Positions 24,504 through 33,812 of a stretch of 64,000 nt of DNA are shown piece by piece; the stretch's first letter is position 1, and each line of letters begins with the position of its first letter. Location: contig CAYOQR010000024.1 in NCBI GenBank assembly GCA_964406155.1, forward strand, positions 4,136-68,135, given 5' to 3'. Below the pieces are notes generated by a model that worked only from the letters and a program-made list of their open reading frames with translations, was not told the DNA's origin and searched no databases. The position numbers and the translations under genes are program-made. The DNA comes from Dongia_B sp964406155 (GTDB taxonomy: Bacteria; Pseudomonadota; Alphaproteobacteria; Dongiales; Dongiaceae).

Positions 24504-27062
24504 ATGTTGCGCGTCTATACCTGTATTACTCAGGAGCATGACCTTCGCCTTGTCGTCCTGGCCGGGCTGATCTGCTTTTTCGCCTGTTATACAGCTTTCA
24601 GCCTGTTGACCCGTGCCAGCGATGGCAGTCCGCGCAACCGCCGGAACTGGATCATCGCCGCCGCCTTCGCCGCCGGCAGCGGCATCTGGGCCACGCATTT
24701 CATCGCCATGCTGGCTTACGTTCCGCATATGCAGGCGGCTTATGCGCTTGGCTCCACCTTGCTGTCGATCGTCATCGCCGTGGTGATCTGCGGCTGTGGC
24801 CTGGCGATGGCAAAACGGGGCAAGGCGCTGGCGATTGCCGGGCAGGGGACGAAGCAGGGAACTGGCCAGGGGGCAGGCCAGATCTGGATGATGGCCGGCG
24901 GGGCTTTGGTTGGCTTCGGCATCGGCGCGATGCATTTCACCGGCATGAACGCCCTGCGCGTGCCGGGCATCCTGTCTTATGATCTCGGCATGGCCGCCGC
25001 GGCCTGGTTGTTCGGCACGCTGGTCGGCGGCCTTGCGACCCTGATCGGTTTCTCGGGATCGAGCCTCAAATCCCGTTTCGCTGCCGCCGGCCTGCTGGCG
25101 CTCGGCATCTGCGGCATGCATTTCACCGCTATGGCGGCGGTGCAGCTCCAGCCCGATCCCTCGGTGATCGTTCCGCCCCAGGCTTTCCAGCCGGCCTGGC
25201 TGGCCATCGCCGTCACCGTCGTCACATTGCTGATCCTGGCGCTCAGCCTGGCCGGTTCCATTCTCGACCAGCATCTGACCACCCGCGCCGCCCAGGAAGC
25301 CGACCGGCTGCGGGCCAGCGAGGCGCGGTTCCGTCAGTTGGCCGATGCCACTTTCGAAGGCATCCTGATTCATGTCGACGGTCAAATCATCGATGCCAAT
25401 GAGGCGCTGGCGCAATTGCTCGGACGGTCGATCGGCGATCTGATCGGCCGGCATGTGCTGGACATCTGCACCGAGGCGAGCCTGGCCAAGGTGCGGGTAC
25501 AGCTCGCCCATCTGCGCGAAGCGCAGCAGGCGACCGCGGTCGAGGCCGGGGAAACCGGCGCCGGCGAGGAAGCGGCCCAGCATCAGGCATCTGCCTCGGG
25601 CGAGACCGCCATCGAGATCGATCTGCAGCATGCCGATGGCAGCAGCATCCCCGTCGAGATTCTCGGCCGCACGATTCAATATCATGCGGATGTGGCCCGG
25701 GTGGTGGCGGTGCGCGATATCCGCGAACGCAAGACGGCGGAGGAACGGATCCGCCACATGGCGCATCATGACGGCCTGACCGGGCTGCCCAACCGCAATC
25801 TGTTCCATGACCGCCTCAATCAGGCGGTGGCCCGCAGCCGGCGCGGTTCCTCGACAGCCGCGGTGCTGTGCCTCGATCTCGACCGCTTCAAGAACGTCAA
25901 CGATCTCAGTGGCCATGGCAGCGGCGACGAATTGCTGCGCCAGGTGGCGAGGCGGCTCGCCGGCAGCGTTCGCGCCGACGATACCGTGGCCCGGCTCAGC
26001 GGCGACGAATTCGCCATCATCCAGGTCGGCGTTTCGCATCCCGATGGGCCCGCGATCCTCGGCGACCGCCTGGTCAAGGCACTGGCCCAGCCCTTCGATC
26101 TCGACGGTCATCAGACCATCATCGGCGCCAGCATCGGCATCGCGCTGTTCCCCGGCGACGGTGAGGACGGCGAGGAACTGGTGCGTGCCGCCGATACCGC
26201 GCTCTATCGCGCCAAGGAAGCCGGGCGCGGCACCTATCGCTTCTTCGAGGCGGAGATGGATGTGCGGCTGCAGGAGCGCCGGCTGCTGGAACGCGATCTG
26301 CGCCAGGCGCTGGCCAGCCAGCAATTGGAACTGCATTATCAGCCGCTGGTCGATTGCGACGAGGTCAAGGTCCTGGGTTTCGAGGCGCTGGTGCGCTGGA
26401 ACCATCCCGAACGCGGGTCGATCTCGCCGGCTGAATTCATCCCGCTGGCGGAGGAATGTGGCCTGATCATGCCGCTCGGCTCCTGGGTGCTGCGCGGCGC
26501 CTGCCGCGAAGCCGCGACCTGGCCGGCCGACACGATCGTCGCGGTGAACATTTCCCCGGCGCAGTTCCGCCATGCCGATCTCGCCCGCGAGGTGCTGACG
26601 ATCCTCGAACAGACCGCACTCGATCCCCGGCGCCTGGAACTGGAAATCACCGAGGGCGTGCTGATCGAAGATACCGAGCGCACGCTTGCGACGCTTGGTG
26701 TGCTGAAGGATGCCGGCGTCCGCATCTCGCTGGACGATTTCGGTACCGGCTATTCCAGCTTGAGCTATCTGCAGCGCTTCCCCTTCGACAAGATCAAGAT
26801 CGACCGCTCCTTCATCTGGGAGATGGAAAAGAATGCGGATTCCATGTCGATCGTGCGCGCGGTCATCGCCCTCGGCCGCTCGCTGCGCATCACCGTCACG
26901 GCGGAAGGTGTCGAGACGCAGCAGCAGCTCGCCCTGCTGCAGAGCGAGCAATGCGATCAGGCGCAAGGCTTCCTGCTCGGCCGGCCGCTGCCGCAGCGAG
27001 ACATCAGCAAATTGCTGGCGGAACCCCGGTTGAACATCAACAAGGCGACGGCGGCGGAGTAA
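24504..27062 (+). CDS. MHYT-PAS-GGDEF-EAL cyclic-di-GMP enzyme
   Basis: The protein has 852 residues. The membrane part has three MHYT-like motifs, ATHFIAML (about 62), AMHFTGMN (about 141) and GMHFTAMA (about 204), thought to bind copper and sense oxygen, CO or NO. A PAS-like sensor follows (about 270-405). The GGDEF domain has RLSGDEF near residue 497, a permitted variant of GGDEF, with LDLDRFKNVND upstream. The EAL domain starts with EALVRWNH near residue 627 and keeps the metal and catalytic blocks DDFGTGYSS, KIDRSF and AEGVET. It could therefore both make and degrade c-di-GMP. The direction of net activity cannot be read. Confidence 0.9.
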   Translation: MLRVYTCITQEHDLRLVVLAGLICFFACYTAFSLLTRASDGSPRNRRNWIIAAAFAAGSGIWATHFIAMLAYVPHMQAAYALGSTLLSIVIAVVICGCGLAMAKRGKALAIAGQGTKQGTGQGAGQIWMMAGGALVGFGIGAMHFTGMNALRVPGILSYDLGMAAAAWLFGTLVGGLATLIGFSGSSLKSRFAAAGLLALGICGMHFTAMAAVQLQPDPSVIVPPQAFQPAWLAIAVTVVTLLILALSLAGSILDQHLTTRAAQEADRLRASEARFRQLADATFEGILIHVDGQIIDANEALAQLLGRSIGDLIGRHVLDICTEASLAKVRVQLAHLREAQQATAVEAGETGAGEEAAQHQASASGETAIEIDLQHADGSSIPVEILGRTIQYHADVARVVAVRDIRERKTAEERIRHMAHHDGLTGLPNRNLFHDRLNQAVARSRRGSSTAAVLCLDLDRFKNVNDLSGHGSGDELLRQVARRLAGSVRADDTVARLSGDEFAIIQVGVSHPDGPAILGDRLVKALAQPFDLDGHQTIIGASIGIALFPGDGEDGEELVRAADTALYRAKEAGRGTYRFFEAEMDVRLQERRLLERDLRQALASQQLELHYQPLVDCDEVKVLGFEALVRWNHPERGSISPAEFIPLAEECGLIMPLGSWVLRGACREAATWPADTIVAVNISPAQFRHADLAREVLTILEQTALDPRRLELEITEGVLIEDTERTLATLGVLKDAGVRISLDDFGTGYSSLSYLQRFPFDKIKIDRSFIWEMEKNADSMSIVRAVIALGRSLRITVTAEGVETQQQLALLQSEQCDQAQGFLLGRPLPQRDISKLLAEPRLNINKATAAE

Positions 27063-27168
27063 TCCATTCGCCCGGGTAGCTTTCCAGTCCGCCGGTTGAT
27101 TTCGGTGCTCCGTCGATGCGGCGGCGGTGGCGTCGCCGGCAATGGCAATCATCTCATCTGGTGTTTCT

Positions 27169-27394
27169 ACCCCTCACCCCAATCCTCTCCCCGCCAGTCG
27201 GCGTAAGCCCACATGCGTCGGCAGGCGGGGCGAGGCGGCGCTTTCCGGCGTCGCACAGCGGGTGCCCTCTCTCGTTTGTCATTGCCGGGCTCGACCCCGT
27301 CGGCGCCGGCCGACATTCGTCGGCAGGGCAATCCATGGGAGATGCCCTGGAGCGCTTCCACCATGGACCCTCGGGTCAAGCCCGAGGGTGACAA
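27169..27394. repeat. Adjacent A and B repeats, each with a D module in its loop
   Basis: The A left arm (27169-27196), module D (27197-27224) and A right arm (27225-27235) are followed by B left (27275-27298), a second D (27299-27326) and B right (27327-27394). D begins GTCGGCG and ends GTCGGCAG. It lies exactly where shorter A and B copies have a plain hairpin loop. The rest of the 720-base gap (27063-27780) shows no supported gene. Confidence 0.85.
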
Positions 27395-27780
27395 TGTGGG
27401 CCGCTACTGGCACCGCACAAAACCGGCAACGATGCGTCTCTTTACCCTTATCCAAAGCCCTCCTCGCGGGAGAGCACTCCCTCTCCCCACGCAAGCTTGA
27501 CCTTTAACCGGAGAGTCCTGCGTGCAAACGGGGCGAGGGGCTGGGTGAGCGGCATCAACAAGCCGGGTGCCACCATGCTGGCTTGGTTTTAGCAGTGCAT
27601 TGATGTAACGGCGCGAACCGGTCATCATGCTGTCGTGCGCCATGGGGACGATGGCTGCCGCCGGAGACGTCATCGCCACACGGGTTACACCGGGCGGCGG
27701 GTGGCCGCTCCACTGGCCAGGCGGTGGATCGATCCTCGAGGCTGCCAGTTTGCTGACGGTGAGAGGGATCCGACAACGCT

Positions 27781-30114
27781 ATGCGCCGCCCGAATCCCCC
27801 GCATTCCCTGAATCCCCGACATCCTGCGCGGGCTGCTCCCTGGCTTGTTCTCTTTTCATGCCTCGGGCTCGCGGCCCTGTTCGTCACCATGCCGGCGGTT
27901 CAGGCTTTCGCCGCCGGGATCACGGAAAAGGGTCCGTCTGAGTTCATTTTCCTGATCCAGATCGTGGTGCTTGTCGGTCTCGGCCGGCTGCTGGGCGAGG
28001 GCATGCAGCGGATCGGCCAGCCGACGGTGATGGGGCAATTGCTGGCCGGCATCCTGCTCGGTCCCTCGGGGCTCGGCGCGCTCTGGCCGGCGGGGCAGCA
28101 TTACCTGTTCCCCGCGGCGCCCGAGCAGAAGGCGATGATCGACGGTCTGGCGCAGTTCGGCGTCCTGCTGCTGCTGCTGCTGGCGGGGATGGAAACGGAT
28201 CTCAAGCTGGTGCGGCGGATCGGCCGGGCGGCGGCCAGCGTCTCCATCGCCGGCATCTGTCTGCCCTTCGCCTGCGGCTTCGCCCTCGGCCAGGTTTTGC
28301 CCGCATCGCTGCTGCCCGATCCCCAGGAACGGGTGATGGCCTCGCTGCTGCTGGGCACGGCGCTCTCGATCTCGTCGGTGAAGATCGTCGCCATTGTCGT
28401 GCGCGAGATGAATTTCATGCGCCGCAATGTCGGCCAGATCATCCTCGCCTCGGCGGTGATCGACGACACGATCGGTTGGATCATCATCGCCATCACCTTC
28501 AGCCTGGCGCGCCACGGCTCGCTGGATGCCGGCAGTCTGGCGCAGAGCATTCTCGGCACGTTGGCCTTCCTGGTGATCAGCCTGACCGTCGGGCGGCGGC
28601 TGGTCTTCCCCCTGATCCGCTGGACCAACGACAATTTCCGCAGCGAGCTGCCGGTCATCAGCCTGATCCTGGTGCTGATGGGCGTGCTGGCCATGATCAC
28701 CCATGCGATCGGCGTCCATACCGTGCTCGGCGCCTTTGTCGCCGGCATCCTGATCGGTGAATCGCCGATCCTGACGCGGCAGATCGATCAGCAGTTGCGT
28801 GGCCTGATCACCGCCTTGTTCGCACCTGTCTTCTTCGGCCTTGCCGGCCTCTCGGCGGATCTCACGATCCTGCATCAGCCGGACCTGCTGCTGCTGACCG
28901 TGGGACTGATCGCCATCGCCACTGTCGGCAAGTTCTCCGGCGCCTTCATCGGTGGCACGTTGGGCGGGATGAGCCAGGGCGAATCCCTGGCGCTGGCCAG
29001 CGGCATGAATGCACGTGGCTCGACCGAGGTGATCGTTGCGACGATCGGTCTCTCGGCGGGACTGCTGAGCCAGAATCTCTATACCATGATCCTCACCATG
29101 GCGGTCGTCACCACCCTGGCCATGCCGCCGATGCTGCGCTGGTCGCTGTCGCGTCTGCCGCTGAGCGAGGCGGAGCGGGTACGGCTGTCGCGTGAGGAAA
29201 TCGAGGCGAGCGGCTTCCTCTCGACCGTCGAACGCCTGCTGCTGGCGGTGGATCGCAGCCCGACCGGCCGCTTTACCTCGCGCCTGACCGGCATGATTGC
29301 CGGCGCGCGCGGCATTCCGATCACGGTCCTGCATCTCGCGGATGACGACGCGATGCCCGCGCGGCTGACGGCGGGCAGGGCGGCCGGACGGGCGACCCCG
29401 GAATCGGCCCTCGCCGACGGTGCGAATGTGGCGGCCCGCGCCACCGGCGAACCTCATGCCCTGGTCCCCGAGCGGATCGCCGTCAGGAACATGCAGAACA
29501 CGGCGGCAGCGATGGAACGCGCGGTCGCCGCAGAGGCCGGCAAGGGCTATGACCTGCTGCTGGTCGGGCTGGAGACGATGACGGCGCCTGACGGCGGCTT
29601 TCACGATCAGGTGTCGCAGATCGCCGCCAGTTTCAACGGGCCGCTGCTGACCGTCGTCGCGCGGGGCGATCATCTCGAGCGGCCGGCGACCAGCGGCTTC
29701 AAGATCCTGCTGCCGGTCAGCGGCACGGCGGTTTCGACCCGGGCCGCCGAACTCGCCATTGCCATCGCCCGGGCGAATAATGCGTCTCTGACCGCGCTCT
29801 ATGTCGCAGCCACCACCAAGGGCGAACGCGCGGCTGCTGGCCAGGCCGCGGAGACCATGGCGACGCTGCCGCAGGAAGAAGCCTTCCTCAAGGACATCGT
29901 CGATCTGGCCGAGCGCTACAATGTGGTGATGCGCACCGCGATCCGCGGCCATGGCGAGCCGCATAAGGCGATCCTGCGCGAGGCGCGGCGCGGCGGCTAC
30001 AATCTCATCATCATGGGCGTCAACCGGCGGCAGGGCGATGCGCTCTTCTTCGGCAATGTGCCCGGCGCCGTGCTCGACCAGGCCCAAGCCTCGCTGATCT
30101 TCCTCGCGAGTTGA
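27781..30114 (+). CDS. Cation/proton antiporter (CPA2) with tandem universal-stress-like tail
   Basis: The protein has 777 residues. Residues about 50-430 form the Kef/NhaP-like CPA2 membrane domain, with LLAGMETDLKLVRRIG and the ion-binding ASAVIDDTIGWIII (Asp-Asp). Also present are GAFVAGILIGES, APVFFGLAGLSADL and SGMNARGSTEVIVATIGLS. A soluble tail of about 300 residues follows with two alpha/beta USP-type units. The second runs FKILLPVSGTAVSTRAAELA to LIIMGVNRRQGDALFFGN. The expected role is K+ or Na+/H+ exchange gated by a ligand on the stress domains. The start is not tight, with GAGAGGGA about 13 nt upstream. Confidence 0.85.
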   Translation: MRRPNPPHSLNPRHPARAAPWLVLFSCLGLAALFVTMPAVQAFAAGITEKGPSEFIFLIQIVVLVGLGRLLGEGMQRIGQPTVMGQLLAGILLGPSGLGALWPAGQHYLFPAAPEQKAMIDGLAQFGVLLLLLLAGMETDLKLVRRIGRAAASVSIAGICLPFACGFALGQVLPASLLPDPQERVMASLLLGTALSISSVKIVAIVVREMNFMRRNVGQIILASAVIDDTIGWIIIAITFSLARHGSLDAGSLAQSILGTLAFLVISLTVGRRLVFPLIRWTNDNFRSELPVISLILVLMGVLAMITHAIGVHTVLGAFVAGILIGESPILTRQIDQQLRGLITALFAPVFFGLAGLSADLTILHQPDLLLLTVGLIAIATVGKFSGAFIGGTLGGMSQGESLALASGMNARGSTEVIVATIGLSAGLLSQNLYTMILTMAVVTTLAMPPMLRWSLSRLPLSEAERVRLSREEIEASGFLSTVERLLLAVDRSPTGRFTSRLTGMIAGARGIPITVLHLADDDAMPARLTAGRAAGRATPESALADGANVAARATGEPHALVPERIAVRNMQNTAAAMERAVAAEAGKGYDLLLVGLETMTAPDGGFHDQVSQIAASFNGPLLTVVARGDHLERPATSGFKILLPVSGTAVSTRAAELAIAIARANNASLTALYVAATTKGERAAAGQAAETMATLPQEEAFLKDIVDLAERYNVVMRTAIRGHGEPHKAILREARRGGYNLIIMGVNRRQGDALFFGNVPGAVLDQAQASLIFLAS

Positions 30115-30120
30115 GGGGCG

Positions 30121-31470
30121 CTACAGCCGGTTCAGGAGGTCGAGCAGCGCCGGCCGGCTCTCCAGGCCGATGCCGGGCATGTCAGGTGGCCCGGCACAGC
30201 CATCCAGGAGGACATGGCCATCGCTGAGGGCGGCTGTCTCGGCCAACCCGCCGAAGGGCTGGAAGCTGCGGGGATTCATCTCGGCGCCGCCGAGGCCGAG
30301 GGCGGCGGCGATCTGCAGCGAGAAGAGATGGCCGCCATGGGGCCAGAAGGCGGTGCGCGGCCAGCCCGCCTGTTCGAAAGCGGCGACGATCTCCAGGTAA
30401 TGCGTCAGGCCGTAGCAATGCACCGGATCGAACAGGAGGATGTCGCGATCCGGCCGCAGGCCACCATGGCGGTGCAGCAGCTTCGCCTCCGCCAAAGAGA
30501 ACAGTGCTTCGCCGGCGGCGATGGGTGGGGCATAGAAGCTGGCGACATGGGCCTGGGTGTCGAAATCCAGGGGATCGCAGAGATCCTCGAACCAGCGCAG
30601 CCCGACCGGCGACAGCACCGATGCCATCCGCACCGCATCCTCATGGCCATAGGCGTTCATCGCATCGACGGCGAGATGGGCCGGCGAGGGCAGCAGCTTC
30701 AGCACGGTCTCGATGCGCTGCAGATCCTCCGCCTGGCTGGCGGCGCCGATCTTGATCTTGAGATGGGTATAGCCCTGATCGAGAAAGCCGTGCATCTCGT
30801 CGGCGAGCCGGGCCAGGTCATCCGCCGGATAAAGATAACCGCCCGAGGCATAGACCGGCACCCGGCTCCCTGTCGCCCGGCTCGTCGGCGCCTGGTCTAC
30901 CGTCGCCTGCCCCGTCGATGCCTGGCCCGTCGATGCCTGGCCCGTCGATGCCTGGCCCGTCGTCGCCTGTTCCGCCGTCGCCAAGGACGGGGTGGGTGGC
31001 GGAGATGGGGGTGAGGGCAGGCTGCCCGTATGCTCGGCCAGGAAGCGGTGCAGCGGCAGGCCGGCGATCTTCGCCGCCGCGTCCCAGATCGCCATGTCCA
31101 GCGCGCCGACGGCGACGCAGCGTTCGCCATGGCCGCCGGCTTTCTCGCCCCGCATCATCACCGCCCAGGCCCGCATGGGGTCGAGATTGCCAGCCCCGAT
31201 ACTGCTCGCCTGCGGTGTCGTCAGCGCGGCGGCCTCGGCCCGCAGCAGGCGCGGGGCGAAGCGCTCGCGAATCAGCCCGCCTTGGCCGTAGCGGCCGAAG
31301 GAGGCGAAGCCGTAGCCGACGACCGGCTTGCCGTCGCGTTGCAGATCCGTCACCACGGCGACGATGCTGGTAGTCAGCGTGCCCGGGTTGTCCAGGTTGC
31401 TGACAACTTGCGCCGGTTCACCATAGCGTGAGATCGACAGGGTCTGTTCGCGGATATCGACGATGCGCAT
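30121..31470 (-). CDS. Enolase-superfamily dehydratase, D-tartrate dehydratase-like
   Basis: The protein has 449 residues. The amino capping domain (MRIVDIREQTLSI, VVTDLQRDGKPVVGYGFASF, EKAGGHGERCVAVGALDMA) closely resembles D(-)-tartrate dehydratase (TarD). The barrel has the K-x-K pair in HLKIKIG, VDAMNAY (metal Asp), FEDLCDP (Glu), AAGEALF (Glu) and the catalytic His in WPHGGH. The expected reaction is dehydration of a sugar acid or tartrate-like diacid. Substrate is not certain, because the VDAMNAY loop differs from TarD. A pentapeptide array TGQAS x4-5 (15-bp units, 30901-30975) is inserted just before the first barrel strand. Confidence 0.8.
   Translation of the reverse strand: MRIVDIREQTLSISRYGEPAQVVSNLDNPGTLTTSIVAVVTDLQRDGKPVVGYGFASFGRYGQGGLIRERFAPRLLRAEAAALTTPQASSIGAGNLDPMRAWAVMMRGEKAGGHGERCVAVGALDMAIWDAAAKIAGLPLHRFLAEHTGSLPSPPSPPPTPSLATAEQATTGQASTGQASTGQASTGQATVDQAPTSRATGSRVPVYASGGYLYPADDLARLADEMHGFLDQGYTHLKIKIGAASQAEDLQRIETVLKLLPSPAHLAVDAMNAYGHEDAVRMASVLSPVGLRWFEDLCDPLDFDTQAHVASFYAPPIAAGEALFSLAEAKLLHRHGGLRPDRDILLFDPVHCYGLTHYLEIVAAFEQAGWPRTAFWPHGGHLFSLQIAAALGLGGAEMNPRSFQPFGGLAETAALSDGHVLLDGCAGPPDMPGIGLESRPALLDLLNRL
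30901..30975. repeat. 15-bp tandem array inside the enolase gene
   Basis: Five contiguous 15-mers lie at 30901-30915, 30916-30930, 30931-30945, 30946-30960 and 30961-30975. The middle three are identical (CGATGCCTGGCCCGT). The array is in frame and encodes TGQAS-type units between the capping domain and the barrel. Confidence 0.95.
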
Positions 31471-31700
31471 GCCGCATCATGGCCCGCCGCTCGCCGTTTT
31501 GTGAAGGGTTTCCACGGGAAAGGTCTCCGCAATGTGAAGTTGCCGCCGCTTCAACGAATCATTCATCCATGTCATCTATATGTAATGGAGCGCGGTCGTG
31601 TCGGCCGCATCGGGCCCGCCGATCCCGGTGGCCCGATCTTTGATCCGCCGATCCCGGCGGCCCGAACTTGACCCGCCGATCCGGCGGTATGGAGATGAGG

Positions 31701-32048
31701 ATGGTGGATTCCGCAACCGGAAAGACCTCGCGTCGCAAGGCGCGCCGGAGGACCGCCAAGGTCATCGCCTTGCCGCGTGGCGGCAGTCGTCCGGCAAATG
31801 ACAACGGCCCGCTGGCGCGGGCCGTATCGCAGATCGGCTCACACATCGATTCGCGGACCGGTTCATCCGGGGGCTTGTCGGGATTGGCCCTGCCTGGGTT
31901 GGCCCTGCCCGGATTGGCCTTGCCTGGATTGTCTCTGGCCGGGCTGCCTCTGTCGTCGATGACCTGGTCGCCGGCGCTCTGGCCCGCCGCTTTCCTGCTC
32001 TCCGCCTGGACCTCCTGGTACAACTTCACCATCCGCCCCCGCGACTGA
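31701..32048 (+). CDS. Small protein with PANDN motif and pentapeptide array
   Basis: The product of about 115 residues starts at ATG 31701, with GGAG 6 nt upstream; earlier in-frame ATGs exist. The basic head (KTSRRKARRRTAKVIALPRG) is followed by RPANDNGPLARAV, a pattern common in small alphaproteobacterial proteins. Then come about five GLALP-type units encoded by 15-bp repeats (31874-31948). The protein ends in a hydrophobic tail, WPAAFLLSAWTSWYNF, that may associate with the membrane. The function is unknown. Confidence 0.55.
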   Translation: MVDSATGKTSRRKARRRTAKVIALPRGGSRPANDNGPLARAVSQIGSHIDSRTGSSGGLSGLALPGLALPGLALPGLSLAGLPLSSMTWSPALWPAAFLLSAWTSWYNFTIRPRD

Positions 32049-32110
32049 GCTCCGGCGAGACTATCGCCAGGCCGCCCGATTCCGTGTCGGCGCCGTTTCT
32101 TCACGTCGAT

Positions 32111-32663
32111 ACCGTGCGCTGCCCTTGCCATGGATCCCCGGATCAAGTCCGGGGATGACAGAGGTGGGTGAGGTCGGCGATGTGCGAACCCGGCGATGGT
32201 GCTGAGCGATGATGCCTGGCGATGACGCGGCAGAGAACCCATGGTCGGGCAAGGTCCATAGCCATCGGGCAGGATCCGTGGCGACCAATTCGTAAGAGTT
32301 CGCACCGCGACCGCCACCTCCCCACCTGTCACCCTCGGGCTTGACCCCCTCGGCGTAGACCGACATTCGTTGGCGGGGTCCATGGTAGATGCCGTGCGCT
32401 GTCTCTGCCATGGAGCCACGGATCAAATCCACTGTTGTCCGGTTAAGGGTGACCTTCGTCCGTGGGAACATGTGATAGATCGGGAGGAGAGAGGCTTGAA
32501 CTGCAAACATCTCGTATGCCTCCGCCACCCCTCACCCCGACCCTCTTTCCGCAAGCGGGGCGAGGGAGCCTAAGGGCTTATATCGCTCGGTAATTCCGAG
32601 TGATAAATGACGGCATCTCCCTCGCCCCGTGAGAACGGGGAGAGAGGGTGGGGGTGAGGAGTG
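32111..32663. repeat. Cluster of dispersed repeats B, B with D, and A pair
   Basis: A B right half lies at 32111-32165. A fuller but decayed B spans about 32328-32452, with module D (32350-32374) in the loop of its left hairpin. An A inverted pair lies at 32526-32568 and 32617-32663. In the A spacer is an imperfect hairpin, ATCGCTCGG/CCGAGTGAT. No gene is supported over 32049-32779. Frames seen there are repeat readings. Confidence 0.8.
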
Positions 32664-32779
32664 GCGGCATCAGATGAGACGCTTGCAGTTGACGTCTCTT
32701 TCGCATCGAGAGGTGCCTAACGCCCGAGTTATCGCACCTCCACAAATCACTCTCCATCTTTTTTCGGACTACAATGGGC

Positions 32780-33226
32780 TTAGTCCGGCAATCCAGGCGC
32801 GCGCGAATGGGCGCCGCCTGGCTCGACCACGCCGGTCAGGGCGGAGCCGACCGCTTCCGGGTCGTGCTTCAGGGCCGCATCCGCCAGCGAAATGACACCG
32901 ACCAGTTGTTTCTCGCGGTTCACCACCGGCAAGCGTCGCACTTTCCAATCGCCCATATTCTCGATCACGCGGTCGATCTCTTCATCCGAGAAGCAATACT
33001 CGACTTCCGGCGTCATCACGTCGCGCACGCGGTTGTTGCCGGTCATGCCGACCGCGACACCCCGCGTGACGATATCCCGGTCCGTCACCGTGCCGATGAG
33101 GCGGGTGCCATCGCCAACCGGCAAAAAGCCGATATCCTCCCTGGCCATCAACTGCGCGACATCCATCAATGAATCTTCGGGGCCGACCAAATAAATTTCG
33201 GCGGTCATGATCTTCGCAACTTTCAT
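32780..33226 (-). CDS. Two-CBS-domain protein
   Basis: The 148-residue soluble protein carries two CBS domains. The first is VAKIMTAEIYLVGPEDSLMD...IGFLPVGDGTRLIGTVTDRD and the second is VRDVMTPEVEYCFSDEEIDR...VRRLPVVNREKQLVGVISLAD. The ATG has GGAG 8 nt upstream. Stand-alone CBS pairs bind adenine nucleotides and regulate partner enzymes. The carboxyl tail after the second domain is short and Ala/Gly-rich. A 16-bp CACGTG-centred palindrome lies about 75 bases upstream. No partner gene is evident. Confidence 0.88.
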   Translation of the reverse strand: MKVAKIMTAEIYLVGPEDSLMDVAQLMAREDIGFLPVGDGTRLIGTVTDRDIVTRGVAVGMTGNNRVRDVMTPEVEYCFSDEEIDRVIENMGDWKVRRLPVVNREKQLVGVISLADAALKHDPEAVGSALTGVVEPGGAHSRAPGLPD

Positions 33227-33298
33227 GACAATGCTCCGTCTCTTTCACTCAACTATGTGTTGGCGGTGGGACGCGAAAATGGGACGAGAAATCGGCCC

Positions 33299-33314
33299 CT
33301 CATCACGTGATGAG
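33299..33314. promoter_or_regulatory. 16-bp perfect palindrome CTCATCACGTGATGAG
   Basis: The palindrome lies between the CBS gene (starting at 33226, leftward) and the small membrane protein gene (33524, rightward). Its centre, CACGTG, and perfect symmetry suggest an operator for a dimeric regulator. The regulator is unknown. Confidence 0.5.
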
Positions 33315-33523
33315 CGGTCGCCCATCGCTAAGTGCAACAGAACGAGTTCACGGTAGTTCCATAAAACATCGGCTGAAGAAGGAAGCGGTGCGAGAAAACA
33401 GGGAGAAATTCCACGTCGTCATCGTTACCTCAATAAGAACAATCCAGGTTGATTGGCCAGTGAGAACGGCCAGTGAGAACAGCCAGTGGGAGCGGATAGG
33501 GGAGGTGAGAGACGGAGGCATCG

Positions 33524-33742
33524 ATGGCAAATCATCCATCCGACCGACAGGCATCGGACGGGCATGACAACCGGCACGACAAACGGGCGGCGAAGGAGGA
33601 TTTGCAGCACGACCCGGCGGAAAAGGCGCGGCAGGGTGAGATCATCCTGCGCAAGCCGTGGCAACGCATGGTCTTCCTCGGCAGTCTGGCCGGTGTGATG
33701 ATCCTGGCAATTGTCCTTATGCTGACGAGTTACGTGACGTAG
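33524..33742 (+). CDS. Small single-helix membrane protein
   Basis: The 72-residue protein starts at an ATG with GGAGGCATCG directly upstream. The head is very polar, with many Asp, His and Lys (HPSDRQASDGHDNRHDKRAA). The tail is one helix, MVFLGSLAGVMILAIVLMLTS, ending five residues later. It is probably tail-anchored with the polar part in the cytoplasm. The function is unknown. Three copies of TTACGTCAC/GTGACGTA-type sequence follow the stop and could form a hairpin. Confidence 0.65.
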   Translation: MANHPSDRQASDGHDNRHDKRAAKEDLQHDPAEKARQGEIILRKPWQRMVFLGSLAGVMILAIVLMLTSYVT

Positions 33743-33778
33743 GCCTGGTTACGTCACCTAGTGGTTACGTCACGTAGG
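33734..33778. repeat. GTGACGTA / TACGTCAC inverted and direct repeats
   Basis: GTGACGTA (33734-33741) pairs with TACGTCAC (33750-33757), forming an 8-bp stem. A further copy of GGTTACGTCAC follows 16 bases later. It lies just after the stop codon and may act as a transcription end or operator; no T-run is visible. Confidence 0.45.
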
Positions 33779-33812
33779 GCCGGGCACTGCTCAAGAAAGC
33801 CGCGCCATGAGC

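Noticed and set aside
24288..27152. Long minus-strand frame of 954 codons
   Set aside because: It is the antisense of the MHYT-PAS-GGDEF-EAL gene, whose motifs are all on the plus strand. Its composition (rich in Gln, His, Gly, Asp) is typical of an antisense shadow.
27856..30087. Minus-strand frame of 743 codons over the antiporter
   Set aside because: It is an antisense shadow. The plus frame has transmembrane and USP motifs in order.
30901..30975. Tandem repeats as a CRISPR array
   Set aside because: Units are 15 bp without spacers and in frame with a gene. No cas genes are in the window.
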